A DNA stretch of 64,000 nucleotides from Vespula vulgaris (taxonomy: Eukaryota; Arthropoda; Insecta; Hymenoptera; Vespidae). The DNA is taken from positions 3,497,501 through 3,561,500 of the forward strand of contig NC_066605.1 in assembly GCF_905475345.1 (NCBI RefSeq), read 5' to 3'. The stretch's first letter is position 1. Each line of letters starts with the position of its first letter. Under the pieces are notes generated by a model, which was not told the DNA's origin, did not search any database, and was given only the letters and a program-made list of their open reading frames with translations. Below are positions 1 through 12,809 of this stretch, piece after piece. The position numbers and the translations under genes are program-made.

Positions 1-50
1 AACTATTACAAAAACAAAATGAAATGCAAATCAAGAAACATTGAACAAAC

Positions 51-1134
51 CTACCAGTCTCTGTTGACAAAATATACCCCAAAATTTTCAAAAAATTATC
101 GATGAATAAATATCCTATTTTACGATCAGTTTGAGAAAAATCAATAAAATCGATGCAATAATTACTCCAAATATAGCAATCCAAACAGTATTAGTAAAAG
201 TCTACAAAAATAACAATTTTTTAATTCATGATAGTTAACGCATGCAGAAGAATATAATAAAAAATTTAATTGCAAATTATCGTACTTGAAAATAAGATGA
301 CTATTTAACCCGAATTTTTCTGGTTTTCGAATAACAAAAAAGTTTTTGGTGTTAAAAACAGGATTCATGAAGTCCACAGCATTCAATCTGGTACTGGTAA
401 TAGAAAAATATGAAAAGGAAATGTCTGCATATAATTCTACGATTGCTCCAGTCCAAGTTTTTCATCTGGATTCCATCTTTTATACTCTTTTGCTTTGGAG
501 ACAATGTTTAAACTAAAATTGAGAGTGACACAAACTTTTCTCAATATTTCATGATTCACAATCCTTTTTTACGTTCGTGTATAATGAACCCTGTAAAAGA
601 AAAAAAAAATAGGAAAGAAGGATGACGAAAAATAATATTTTTAAGTAGAAAATAGAAAAAATATCTAGACAAAAACGTTTTACTTTAACTGCAACAGCTT
701 TCATGATCAAACCATGTAAATTATGTCTCCTTTCGTAAAGAGATTCTATAATCATTTTAGAAATTACTTTCTTTAAGCTCCAAGTTGCTACATCATTGAT
801 CTCGATTTGATTCGTATCGATCGAATATCATTCTCGTAAAATATTTTCCATAGCACAACGGACCAACATATTCGGACCATATCAATTGAATCTCACATAA
901 AATAGATTATCTGATGGATTGTGATAATAATCAATACATCTTCCTCGTAAATGAATATCACTAGCCACACTGCTGAAGACATATCAAAGGTATTTGTTGC
1001 TAAAGAGAACTCATTGATCGCGTTGAAATTAGAGATCAGCGCTATGTAGTATAATCGTATAGTTCGTTTTCAGTAGAATGCTGATTTTTGCAATTATGAA
1101 AAGTACAAAATCGTGCTCGCAACATCTTCGCGAG
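51..1134 (-). pseudogene. Ionotropic receptor pseudogene, 5' truncated
   Basis: Remains of exons 4, 3 and 2 of the IR family can be read on the minus strand: exon 4 about 201-51, exon 3 about 590-285, exon 2 about 1134-684. Exon 4 keeps the pore-loop region and a donor (G|GTTTG) but has lost 15 bp in frame. Exon 3 is broken early: the sequence that should read KDGELDG instead runs into a stop. In exon 2 the tryptophan codon of the family motif REWYSI has become TGA. Exon 1 and the 5' end of exon 2 are absent; homology stops near 1134, just before a plus-strand IR fragment. Exons 5-8, if present, lie beyond the left edge. No product is expected. Assignment to the family is secure; the limits are approximate. 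Confidence 0.85.
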
Positions 1135-1204
1135 AAAAATAAATATATATGAAACAATAAATATACTTAGTGGAAGAAAGATGAAGGAAAATCTTTATTT
1201 ATAG

Positions 1205-1303
1205 CATTCGAGAGATCCGCTTTTAAAAAAAAGAAAAAAATTAATAAAGTTGATGTTAGAAGACAAGAAATTGCCCCTTACTCAACAGGAAGAATATAAG
1301 AGA
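1205..1303 (+). pseudogene. Isolated IR exon 6 fragment with intron-6 remnant
   Basis: After a TAG acceptor, this stretch matches exon 6 of the neighbouring receptors (pattern DPL.KK.MKLMLE..KLPLT) but on the strand opposite to the adjoining pseudogene. It is 99 bp instead of 90 and carries extra A residues. It ends in the family donor AGA|GTACGATG. The following bases to about 1690 resemble the long intron 6 of the minus-strand copies, read in the same sense. Exons 7 and 8 do not follow. It is a broken-off piece joined by an inversion or rearrangement. Confidence 0.7.
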
Positions 1304-1749
1304 GTACGATGAAATATTATAAAAAAAAAATTAAATAAAATTTATATATTCAAAGTGTAACGTAATCATGCAACGAATCTTCAAGAATGCTATTTCTAAA
1401 GGATATTTCTCATATATCTGGAAGAAAAGATAGATTCTTTTGAAATGAATTTCGAAGTGCTTAATTTTTTATAAGTCTTTCAAAACTTTGTGTGTTTTAA
1501 TGTACTTCAGTTATATTTATTTGCTGGAATTATGATATATTTTTTCGATATTCCTTTACATAAAATGTTTGAAATGTTCATCATCTTCTTGCATATTAAG
1601 TTCCAAAGATACAAAATAAATCAATTTATGATTATGAATACGATAGTCTATCTGCCAGAATTAAAGATATTCAGTACAATATTTTAGTAAACGCGATATA
1701 TTTCATTTATATAATATTATATATATGTATGTGTGTGTATTATATATCA

Positions 1750-4700
1750 TATATTACATTTTTGATCGATCTTTTCAAAGATTTCCAAAAAAATGAATAT
1801 TTGCTTAAATGCCAATAACTAACCATTCATATTCATTCGAACATGTTTTCTAAGCTAAAATGTTCAGATAGAAATTTCTAAAATGATACCAATCGATTAT
1901 AAAGGGCTATATACTTGCCAATTACGAAACTCGACAAAATCGACTTTAACTTTTTCTATTTTTGAAATTTACCATTTTACACGTATCAACCAACGACAAT
2001 ATTAATTATTTAAACTCCAAATATAATTTAATTTATATCTTAGATTCTCAAACTGTTCTCCACGCTCCTGCATGAGTCCGATATTTAATAACCAGGAACC
2101 CTTAACTGATTTTTTAAATTCAAAAATTAAATTATTTATATTCATTATAAAAAACATAATAATAATATCATGCAACCCCAATTAATGTTTCATTATAGCA
2201 ATGTTTCTCATTAAGACATTGCCCACAGGGAACTAATTTTATCCTAATCATGTCAAATTGTTTTGATGTACACAGTTGGTATGAATCCTTCGTGGAAAAA
2301 GTTGATAATTCCCCGTGAAAACTTTTTCTAAAGAAAGGAATGAAACGACATAGAATACTTTATTATTCAGAATTTAGATGATCCAATTTGTTATATAGAT
2401 CACATAGAAGTAAAAGTAAATCGTGCAGATGTTCATTATTTTCTATATTTTTTCTATTATATCTTACAATCTAGCATACAGAATTAATGCATACGGTAGC
2501 TTATGCGGAAGAGCATAAATAATTAAAAGAAGCAGTAAACGTCTTATCACACGTACTATTCGCCTATTTTATGAACGTATGTCCTTCAACGCATATCCTG
2601 TTCTTAAATCAATCTATATGACATTTTCTCTCCTTAATGAGAATATCCATTCGTGGAATTCAACGTAACGTCATAATGATTTTTAGTTTCGCAAGTATCT
2701 TTCTAAAATTTGAGATAATATTGGTTCTTGAGGGACTTTTGGAAGTCTTTTTTTTCTTTTGACTGTTTTGTTTTTGTCGATACATGCTCTTGCGCTTTGT
2801 AGTCTAGATCTAAACATTTATTCTCGGTTTGCGTACTTTCGTTTTTTTGTATTTGTATTATATAATGTTTCCATAATCGATCATCACCCAGAGAAATAGT
2901 ATAATTTTCCTAGTCATTTATTTGACCATGCTAAAACATAATGTATTAAATTGAAATAATGTATTCACCCTCTCTCTCTCTCTCTCTCTCTCTCCCTCCC
3001 TCTCTACCTCTCACCCTCTCTCCTCTCTTTCCTTAAATCAACATACTTTTTTGTTTCCATTTATATCTATTTGCAGTTGTTGCTTACAGAGAAAAATCAG
3101 ACCTTATCTACGAAAATACGCTATTGCTTTTGATTCTTCTATAAAATCGTATATTATAATTTTATAAAAAAACAGCAATCGTTGTACCTGTATGAATATT
3201 TTAAATATGTAATATATAATATATTCTAGTTTTATAAAATTTTATAACAAGCTATATACGACCACACATTTTTGTTCTAAACTTTTTCTTATTCCTCCTT
3301 TCAATATTTGTACAAATCATTCTGCTGGTTATTTGTTGCACAACGTTTACCACCTTATTAAAACTTAAATATTTATTCCTGACAAAAGTATTTGGATTAC
3401 TTCATCTGATAAAAAAAAATTGGTTACTCAATGTTATTTTTAAATAATTTCAAACATTGCAATAGATACTTAACTTATAGTACTGCTACGAAATTTTCTA
3501 TAGATTCTCTTTCTGCTTTTTTTCGTATATAAAAATTGTAATTTTATATAATTTCTAACAATGTATAAAAATTTGTTAATTTAGACGAATCGGCTAGAGT
3601 CAATTTGTCGCAAATCAGAGAAAGTCGTAAGTCCGATGAAATGAAGAACATAAGTCACGTTTTTATCCTCTGTTATCCTGGAAATTGGCATTGCCTCTTA
3701 TAAACGTTGTAACCATACCACACAATTTGTAATAGTCGGAACGAAAATTTCGATGCTGAATATATCTTGCAACATTATCTCTTCATTATTTCCGCTGAAC
3801 TAAGTTTTTGTACTGATTGTGTAGAAAGTTCTTTTTTACATTCTTGTTTCACATGCATGAATGCAAATTGTATATCTGTGTAATATATTTTTCAATTTGT
3901 AAGGGTACTAAAATTATTTTATCACTTCTTTTGTATTCTTGTCTTCACGTTGTTGTGTCTCAGGTAAAGGTAAAAATGGTATAAGTGCAATATTTTCTCC
4001 ATATCTTTTCTCCAATGTCTTACAATCCACCATAAAGGATCAATACGTTCGGTAGTGAATGTTAAAAAAAAAAAAACCACTCATACTGTTTATCTATTGT
4101 ATGAACATTTGCTTTTCAACGCAGACCTTTCTTTTACGTCAATCTATATAATACAATTTATATGATTTCTATTTACTATTAGATTACTTGAAAGGACATC
4201 AAAATTTTTGAGATGTTGAGTTACTATATGATCCAAAAAAGATTGGACAACACGGCAGTTAAATATTCTATAAACTATTAACTTTCTTTTTTACTTTCAG
4301 CGTGGCTCAGAGGAAAATTAATAGCTTCTATAAGTGAAAATTTTTTCTTATCTTATTTCTCACCGAAAAATACAAAGTTAGAATCCATTATATAAAATGA
4401 ACTGATCAAGATTAAGAACCGCCGATTTATATCAATATATGAGTAAAAATGATCTTCTATAAAAACATTCTAAACTTCATATAGCGATAGTTAAATATAC
4501 TTCGATAGTTAAACAGTATTAGTTATTAGACACGTATATATTTCTTCAAATATGCGGAGGTGTTTGAAGAATTCATTTTCTTAAGTGCAAACATCGATTA
4601 TATCGATTAGAATATCCATTAAATTATTTAAATGTAGGTAAATTTTAACAATCCTTTATAACATTTTACTATGGTGTGTAGAATATTAAAAACGTATAAC

Positions 4701-4906
4701 GTGTACATGGAGATACGTAAATGACAATCATAATAATAGAAGTGACTATAATGTTCTAAATAGTTTAGAAATTTAGTATTTTGCGATCTTCTTTCGTAGT
4801 AGGACAGATATTTTTCCATTTTCTTGAGAACGTAGTCGCCGATTCGTCCAATTTGAAAAATAATACTATAATTAATCGATCGACATAAGAAAAAAAGAAT
4901 TTCGTT
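1750..4906 (+). repeat. Left copy of segmental duplication upstream of IR
   Basis: This 5' flank of the receptor starting at 4907 matches 59449-62915, the 5' flank of the receptor starting at 62916, in the same orientation. Matching landmarks include ATAACTAACCATTCATATTC, the pyrimidine tract, the segment ending CATGCATGAATGCAAATTG (right copy slightly different), and the final 300 bp before the ATG. The right copy has about 1.1 kb extra between roughly 60270 and 61360. No gene was found here; a (CT)n tract lies at 2971-3000. Two copies of a conserved upstream segment occur near 2428-2500 and 3995-4060. Confidence 0.85.
2969..3030. repeat. (CT)n pyrimidine microsatellite
   Basis: A CT dinucleotide run followed by imperfect CCCT/CTCT sequence. 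The homologous position in the right duplication copy (about 59858-59944) holds a more diverged pyrimidine tract with CTGT units. Confidence 0.95.
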
Positions 4907-7304
4907 ATGCTATTAAAAATACTCATTCTTTTTCTTATTTTTTTTCTTCCGAAGGCTATAAGATCCTACGAATTTTTTTCTATCAGCGATAAACAAATTC
5001 CTTTTATCATAGACATTTGCAAATTATACGGTCAAAAATCTGCAATTCTCTTATATTCCGAATCTGAAAAAGGTAAATTTCTCATTTCCTTATCTTCGTT
5101 TCTACTACATTTATTTTCTTCTTCTTCAGAAATGGAAATGACAACGATGATGTTCAAATGGAGGTATGCACTCTCTCGGGAAGGCATTGCGACCACAAAG
5201 TTGCGCTTTTCACAATTGCAAGAATCATCGTACTACATTAAGCAAGTAGTACGACCGTTTTATATCGTGATGATTTCTAATTACAATGCGATAAAAGATT
5301 TCTCCTTAGCGACGAATACCTTTGACATATCTGCAGCTATGTGGCTATTAATATTCATGTACAAGGAAGATGGCTCCGATTATTGTCACGATCCACCAGG
5401 TAATATATTTCATTTAAAATTCAATACCGAAATGATGGTCCGTTGTGGAACGGAAAATATTTTACGAGAATGGTATTCGATCAATTCTAATCATATCGAG
5501 ATCAATGACGTAGCTACGTGGAGCTTAGAGAAAGGAATTACTAAAATAGTTCCAGATTCTCTATACGAAAGAAGACATAATTTACAAGGTCTGGTAATGA
5601 GAGCTGTTTTAGTTAAGGTAAAATATTTTCGCCTAGATATTTTTTCTATTTTCTATTTGAAATTATTTTTCTTTTTCTTTTCGATTTTTCTTCTGTAGGA
5701 TTCACCATTCACAAAGATAAACAAGGCTGGCGAATTGGATGGTATATATGGTAGGATATTAAGAGAACTTTGTGTCACTCTCAATTTTAGTTTGCACATT
5801 GTCTCGGAAGTGGAACAGTATGGAAGATGGAATCCAACAACAAAAACTTGGTCTGGTGCAATTGCAGAATTATATTATGGACGCGCTGACATTTCTCTTT
5901 CAGAGTTTTCTATGACCAATGCCAGATTAAATGCCGTTGATTTCACGGTTCCTATTTTTAACTCCAAAGACTGTCTCTTCATCGAGAAACCAGACATATT
6001 CGCGATTAAATGGTCATCTTATTTTCTAGTACGACAACCTGCAATCGAATTTGTTATTTTTTTCTTCTTCGTAACCTTTATTAATTAAGAAAAGTAATTA
6101 TTGTAGACTTTTAATTATTCTGTTTGGATTGCTATGTTTGGAATACTAATTGCTTCATCGATTTTATTGACTTTTCTTAAAATAAAAAGTGGAACTGATC
6201 GTAAAATAGGGCATTTATTATCCGATAATTTTTTGGAAATTTGGGGTATATTTTGTCAACAAGGAATCGCAGGTTTGATTCAATGTTTTTTGATTTCATT
6301 TTCTTAATAATTATTTTTATTTACAAGAGCATTAATAATTTCTTTTGCTGTAACATTAATATTCTTTTGCTGTAGAATCTTCTGACAGATTTTCGTTACG
6401 AATAGCATACTTCTCTGTATTCCTTTTAATTACCATCTTATCGGCTGCCTATTCTGCGGCTTTGATAAGCTTTTTGACGACCGTAAGCCACATTTTACCC
6501 TTTAATTCATTAGAAGGTTTCGTTCAAGATGGTACTTATCAACTTGCTGTTTTTCGTGGTACGGCTCATTATGATAAATTTGCAGTGAGTATGATACCAA
6601 TATTATTGTATATTTACAAATGTAATTTACGTCATTCTATGTATATGTGTGCGCGCGCGTGTGCGTGTGTGTAAATAAATTTTGATAAACGAAGACGAGA
6701 AATACTATTTATCTTTAGAATTCGGAAGATCCACTTGCAAAAAAGTTAATGAAGTTGATGCTAGAAGAGGACAAATTACCCTTAACTCCATTAGAAGGAT
6801 TTACAAGTGTATGATACATAAATTAACCTTTATAAATAATATTGTAGAAGTTACATTATTAATATTGATTATTAAATTATAGATTTGTAAAAATAGGAAG
6901 CTAGCAATCTACTCGTTCGACGAAATGGAAAAAATAGTAGATTCTAAAATATCATGCAATGTGGTTCGTATTGAGACAGGATATGTAAATTATATAGCTA
7001 TAGCTTTATCTAAGCACAATCCATTTACCGATGTCATCAATTTTCAGTAAGAACATAAAAATCTAATAATGCAAATCTTTATTTATCATACGTTAATATA
7101 TTAGCTCGTTCTAGGTTGCAGAAATTTTTTGAGAATGGTATGGTGAATCGTTTAAAAAATTCACCATTTGACAAGAAATCCAATGACATGGTCAAGCATC
7201 AACCAGTTCCTCTAATCGGCGTACTATCACTTTTTATCTTCATCCAAATTGGTATCATTATAAGTACTTGCATTTTGATTATAGAAAAATATTTTTGCTT
7301 CTAA
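4907..7304 (+). CDS. Divergent ionotropic receptor, C-tail frameshifted
   Basis: Predicted chemosensory ligand-gated cation channel of the IR family. Exons: 4907-5072, 5130-5617, 5699-6028, 6107-6272, 6376-6584, 6719-6808, 6883-7046, 7115-7304; all introns are GT-AG and the joined frame is open for 600 residues. Start chosen because it opens a hydrophobic signal peptide. S1 lies at about residues 205-328 and keeps an arginine at 294 (TNAR before LNAVDF), where iGluRs bind the ligand carboxylate. M1 follows SVWIAMFG (about 333-353), pore loop LEIWGIFCQQG (about 373-383), M3 with YSAALISFLTT, S2, then M4 ending TCILIIEK. Odd: about 2 bp are missing near 7290 relative to all other copies, so translation stops after EKYFCF; the conserved basic tail can still be read in another frame to a TAA at 7435-7437. 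Intron 6 is only 74 bp. The 16-bp motif found upstream of other copies is absent. Confidence 0.85.
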
Positions 7305-7437
7305 AAGGAAGAAGACCTCAATGATACATCATAGCCCATCGATTAAATCTACAAGATTTTATACGAAAAAGAAGAAAAATATAAAAAATGTTAGAAAATA
7401 TTCCACGAATCGCAAGTGTACATGCGTAAAGTATTAA

Positions 7438-7893
7438 CGAAAACGCCAATACTTGTTCTCAACAAGATTTATATTTTGATTATAACTTTCTAATAAAATA
7501 GAAACACGCATATGCGTTATTAAACTTTTCCATTATTAAAATATAAAATAGAAATTTTTCATTATATTATACGTAAATTTATGTATAATACATTTTCGTT
7601 ATTTATTAAATGCATATACCCATTTTTTAATTTTTTGATTGTTTCGATTTTTCATTCTTGCACGAGGTATGATATGCCTATGTATTTCATAGTTAAAAAA
7701 AATTATATCTGGCGTTTTTTATATATGAGTCAAGATTTTTTATCAATGAGTATGACTGAATCAACTTTTTCACTATACATGTTTTTCTATCTGATACAAT
7801 TTAATGTGAGCATATCTACCTGTCAAATATCTTATAATAACAATCATAATCCATGATCTCGCATGCCATGCGATATTGTGTATGGTATGGGTA

Positions 7894-7938
<45 letters not shown>

Positions 7939-10900
7939 CTCTCTCCCTCGCTCTCTCCCTCCCTCTCACTCTCTTTCTCATTTTCACTCTGTGTGTGTAT
8001 GTAATATAATAATAGTAATTGTAATCATTAATCAGTTAATTGCAATTAATTATTATTTGCAAATAGAATTAATAATAATTACCCTCATAATTTGTAATCC
8101 TGAATCAATAATTTCTAAAACACCCAATGATAAATTTATATTTCATTAGGATTAATAATCAATAATATATACCGAAAATTATGCGTATATTTATCTATTT
8201 CAATTGTATAGTGCTTTACGATTTAATAAAATTAAATTTATTATTGATTAATATATGTAAGGTAAAAATATTACTATTTTACGTATAAATAACAATAGTC
8301 TAATACCTTGAATAACAATATATCCGTCGAGATAAAAAAAAAGGTTTTATTATATACAACACACTGCTACTATCTTCAGCTTCTGTCAAAGGATTATTCT
8401 CATGTGCAACTAATAAATAAATGTACCCAAAATAATAAATAAATATATTGAAAGCACATAAATCATCAGATAGAATCTTGCTTACTTGGCTTCTCCACAA
8501 AATTTATCTTTTGTATCAACGTCAAATCGTTGGTAATTCTTCATCCAGTGATTATAGGAATCATAAGAAATATAATAAGCATAAAAAATATTAGTTGTAA
8601 AAAAACATAAATATATACATCTACTGATTTTAAATACACTTTTTGCAAATAAAATTCATCTTTTTGCAAATCATATTCATTCTATCGTATATCAAGTTTT
8701 TCTGTAGAATTGTTTTATAAAGCTTTTGTAATGAAAATGAAAGTAAATATAAATTTATTATTAAAAAATTCCAAATTGCACTACATATAATATGGAAGGT
8801 AAATAAAATACTTATTTAATTACTTATTTATTAGTTAATAATTCTTTACATGTGGAATTCGTAATTATAAAATAAACATTCTTTCTCTTCTGTAATAAAG
8901 TAAAAAACAATTCTATTTTTCAATGTTTACTAAATGAGTAACTGAATTATTTCGACATTTAATTTACCTGGAATCTTTACAATTTACGGGAAAGAGTTAA
9001 TTTCCTGTAGATTTATGAATTTCGAACATAATATTAATTCATATAGATTTTCACTAGATCGTTGATTGTTGATCGAATAATTTTAATAAGCTATAATTTG
9101 AAATTTTATTTTTTTTGAAATTTTTAGAAATATCTTTTCGTTACTTTTATTTCAGAAATAGGAAAACAATAATCTGATTTGAAAAGCAATAATTTGATTT
9201 GCGAAAAATTAAATTTTATTTGCAAACAGATGCATGTGATCTGCAGAAGGATGAATTCAGTTTGCAAAAAATTGTATTTTGAATGTAAAATCTACAAATG
9301 CATATGTAGATATTGAAGTGATAAACTATGTGTACCTAATGTTCGTTATAATAGTATTTCTTTTTATAAAGACTGTATATTAACAATATTCAAAATAATT
9401 CCCCATTAAGATCGAATTGGATGAATTTATTTATCTCTGACTTTTACAACGAGGATGCATTAGAAATTATGTATAACAGACTGAATAATATATCGCAATA
9501 TTATATCTATGACGTGTGTTTTATTTATTCAACAAAAATTTGTGCTTCGAATACACGAGAGTACAAGAGAATAAGATATAAATATATATAATATTATATC
9601 ATTTTTTTTTTATGTTCTCCTCGATATCATTCAAGTTTTATATATAACATTTTTCTATAATTTTACAAATAATGGTAAAATTTTTAAACAGTAAAATGTT
9701 AGTGGCAAACGATTTGATCGTTGTGTTTATTTTATTAAGAAATATCTTTTTTATCCTATATTAATTGTTTCCAAACAGAGAAAACTTTTTAATTTTCTTT
9801 AACATCGAACCATTTTCATAAATATTAAACACTATAATCATACAATATATTGCCTTCATCATCCGAGCGTTTGCATCGATTAATATCATTTATGAAAGTT
9901 TTTTTTTGAACCTTTGCTCTTTCGCTTTCTTTCTTCCTTAATAAATTGAGTAGCAAACCGATTTTGCAGATAAAAAATAAAAGGATTTATTGTCTTACTT
10001 TCTTATTAAGAAGTGTGTTTTGATAATCATTTTAAAATTACAATAAAAATAAAATTTCAACAAATTTAAATAAGAAGTAGATATAAAATAGTTCAATATT
10101 ATCTGAACTTGATTTCCATTAAGCACAAACATTGTTATTAATAATAAGAAAGCTTGTAAAATATAATAATATATAATATTAAATAAATTTGTGACAAATA
10201 ATATGCATATAAAAACAGTAGATTAATATTTTTAATTTAATATTAATTAATTTTTAATTTAATTTTTTTTAACCATAAAATATATAAAAAGAAAAAGAAA
10301 TAATTTTATTTTTCGTTTTCGTTACTCAATTTGGATTTAAATTTTAAGATATGAAAAACAAGTATTTGTTTTTGATTGATCTGTATCGCAACAAAATATT
10401 TTGTTTTTACCTAGTCAGGGTATCATGCTATGGGAATGCAGAACTATTACAGAAAATTAAAAAAAACTTCATAATGAATTTATACTTCTTTCAATTTATT
10501 CTCTTTTAAATTTCAGATTGGAGCATCTCGACTTTTTTACGATGGACGAAATTTTACTTTATTATTATTATATATTTATAATTACTTTGGATAAATATAT
10601 AATTATATTATACACTTATAATTACTTTGAACGAAATTTAAAACAATAATAAGTATTATTCTAACTAATTTATTTCTACAATAAAAAAGATAAATTATTA
10701 AAACTCGAGGTATAAAATTCTAGATTGTACTGTAATTAAAATCTTATTATTTGTCAAATCAACTTAGTTATAATTTATTTGCAATAAAAAAAAGTGTAGA
10801 GCCTTGGCATAGTAGTAATAATACAAAAAAATGTATCAAGTATTTGCTATTTATTAATCAGTTAATAATATAATATTTACAATTTGTCTTTTTTATTTAA

Positions 10901-11110
10901 CTTTAATTCCAATTCTAATAAATAGATTCTAATGAATACCTTGTTTGAATTACTATTCCATATTACAGGATGACTAAAATATGAATAAAATATACATAGA
11001 TAAAATACATAAAAGCATATATGTAATGAACAATGAAATTATGTAAAAATAACAAAATATTATGATCAATATACCTTAAAATATTATCATTTATAATTCA
11101 TGTATTATAT
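7438..11110. other. AT-rich intergenic sequence without recognised gene
   Basis: Very AT-rich. It contains a CT microsatellite at about 7896-7935 with a pyrimidine-rich extension to 7990. The short ORFs are low-complexity, and I found no IR exon, splice-flanked exon or RNA gene. Confidence 0.6.
7896..7990. repeat. (CT)n microsatellite
   Basis: A long uninterrupted CT run passes into imperfect CTCC/CTTT units and a short GT run. It creates an artefactual serine-leucine ORF. Confidence 0.95.
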
Positions 11111-11119
11111 TACCATTAG

Positions 11120-11880
11120 TTTTGGTAAGTTTCTTTCTTTGGAAAAATTCCGCTAAACCTAAGAAATGTCTCTATAATTTAGAAAAAGTATAGAAATATA
11201 TTTATACATTTAAACTTTGTTATAAAATATATAATACTTTGAAAGAAACAGCAACATCTATAGTTGCAGTTTTACCAGAGACTGTTCCTTCTAATTGTTA
11301 ATAAGAATTTTTTCTAAATAATTGTCCAAATATAGCGAACTGTCCTAATATGATTCTAAACATTATTTCTTATACTGTTTCCTTAAATATATCACAGATA
11401 AAGTCAAAACTTTTGCTGGAATTTATTCTTGTAAATCTTTCGCTTTTATAAAATCAAAGATTTTCCTAATATCTTTTTTTTGATTTGATGTTTCTTTCAT
11501 ACAACGTATTTTTGATGAATTAGTAGATGGTGGTAGATGGTGGTAGATTAGTATCAATGCCTAAAATACAAATATTATTCTTTATATATAATTTTACGTA
11601 TTATCGTATATAAATGTTTGCTGAAAATAATAATATTAAGTCATACCGTAGGTTTTTTATATCCAATTTCTTTTTTTGCGAATTTAGATTTATTTGAAAA
11701 TCAGATGATACTTTGGTTATATTAATGCCATATGCTTTAAGTTTTGACGTTTCAAAAAAGTTTTTGAATTTAATGTAATCAATATTTTACAAAATAATTT
11801 ACTTAGTTGAAAATTTTCTTTTATATCAGATTCTTTAGAGATTGTATAATAACACCTTTCTAAAATATCAAGTAAGGAAA
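11120..11880 (-). pseudogene. Degenerate coding-like relic, identity unknown
   Basis: On the minus strand several short segments read as protein-like sequence broken by stops and frame changes: ESDIKENFQLSKLFCKILI (about 11850-11780), KAYGINITKVSSDFQ (about 11745-11700), FAIFGQLFRKNSY then a stop then QLEGTVSGKTATIDVAVSFK (about 11345-11235), and HFLGLAEFFQRKKLTK (about 11180-11130). They are spaced like exons and lie on the same strand as the RpS10 pseudogene 1 kb away. I do not recognise the parent gene. It could be chance in AT-rich DNA; the amino-acid composition, less lysine/isoleucine-biased than the background, is the main argument against that. Confidence 0.3.
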
Positions 11881-12110
11881 AAAGAATAAATTAGTTCATT
11901 ATTTTCATTTACATTGATACAACAAAAAAAAGCACCAGAATCGCTTAGCCTCGAATCTACAATTTCTAAATTACAAATCTAGATATTTATCAATATGTTA
12001 CATATCACTTATATATTGTCTATGGTTTTAGTCTATAAAATAAAAAAGTAATTACAAATTTTTCCAAAATTTAACAATATTTTCGAAATTCCGTTTCATT
12101 GACATGAATG
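11875..12110 (+). repeat. Dispersed repeat, copy 1
   Basis: About 235 bp matches 16735-16985 in the same orientation. Shared landmarks in order: GATACAA followed by an A-run, TTGAATCTAC-type sequence, TTTCTAAATTAC/TTTCTGAATTAC, a block ending CTATAAAATA, AATTTAACAATATTTT, and CATTGACATGA. No coding capacity. Its nature (old transposon end or local duplication) is unknown. Confidence 0.7.
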
Positions 12111-12809
12111 ATTGGACAAGTATTTCCTTATTTTTATTATAGAGTCATCTGTCCAAAGCTCATTAATGGAAACCTATGCATAAAGAAATGATTTCAGTAG
12201 TACTAATGATATACATATTATAAATTAAAAATAAAACATGATATATTTTTTGATGGTGTAATTACTTAGGTTAAATCTTTTCATCTACAATCCAGCTACA
12301 GACAAAACTATAAGATATGTCAAATTATTTTTAAGATGAAAATATACATTTTTCTGTAAGCAAGCTACCTTTCTGGCACGAAACTCAGTTCTTGTAAAAC
12401 TCTCCTATATCAAAGTCAGAATCACTAAATAATTTTTATCTAAATATTCCAGTATTATCTATTACTAAATTTAAAAATTTTTTTAAATATTATTGAATAG
12501 TTGTATTTTTTACAACAAATGTATTATACTGTGTTATAAGACTGTATAATTTTTTTACACAAGTTAGCTATTCAAAAAGCAGCTTTCATCCTTTTAATAT
12601 AATTATTTAAATTTAATACAATTATCTAAATGTAAGACGCATAAGCATACTTTATCATTCGTCTTTATCTTACAAAAATGAATTCCAACAATGATTTCAT
12701 TCTATGAGATGGAGAGAGTGTTATTTACTTACAGATAAAGAAATAGGAGCTAGAAATATTAAAAATTAGAAATAATCTGATTTAGATTATTTTATTCCTA
12801 AAAAATTGT

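Noticed and set aside
7853..8149. 98-codon serine-leucine ORF
   Set aside because: Translation of the CT microsatellite.
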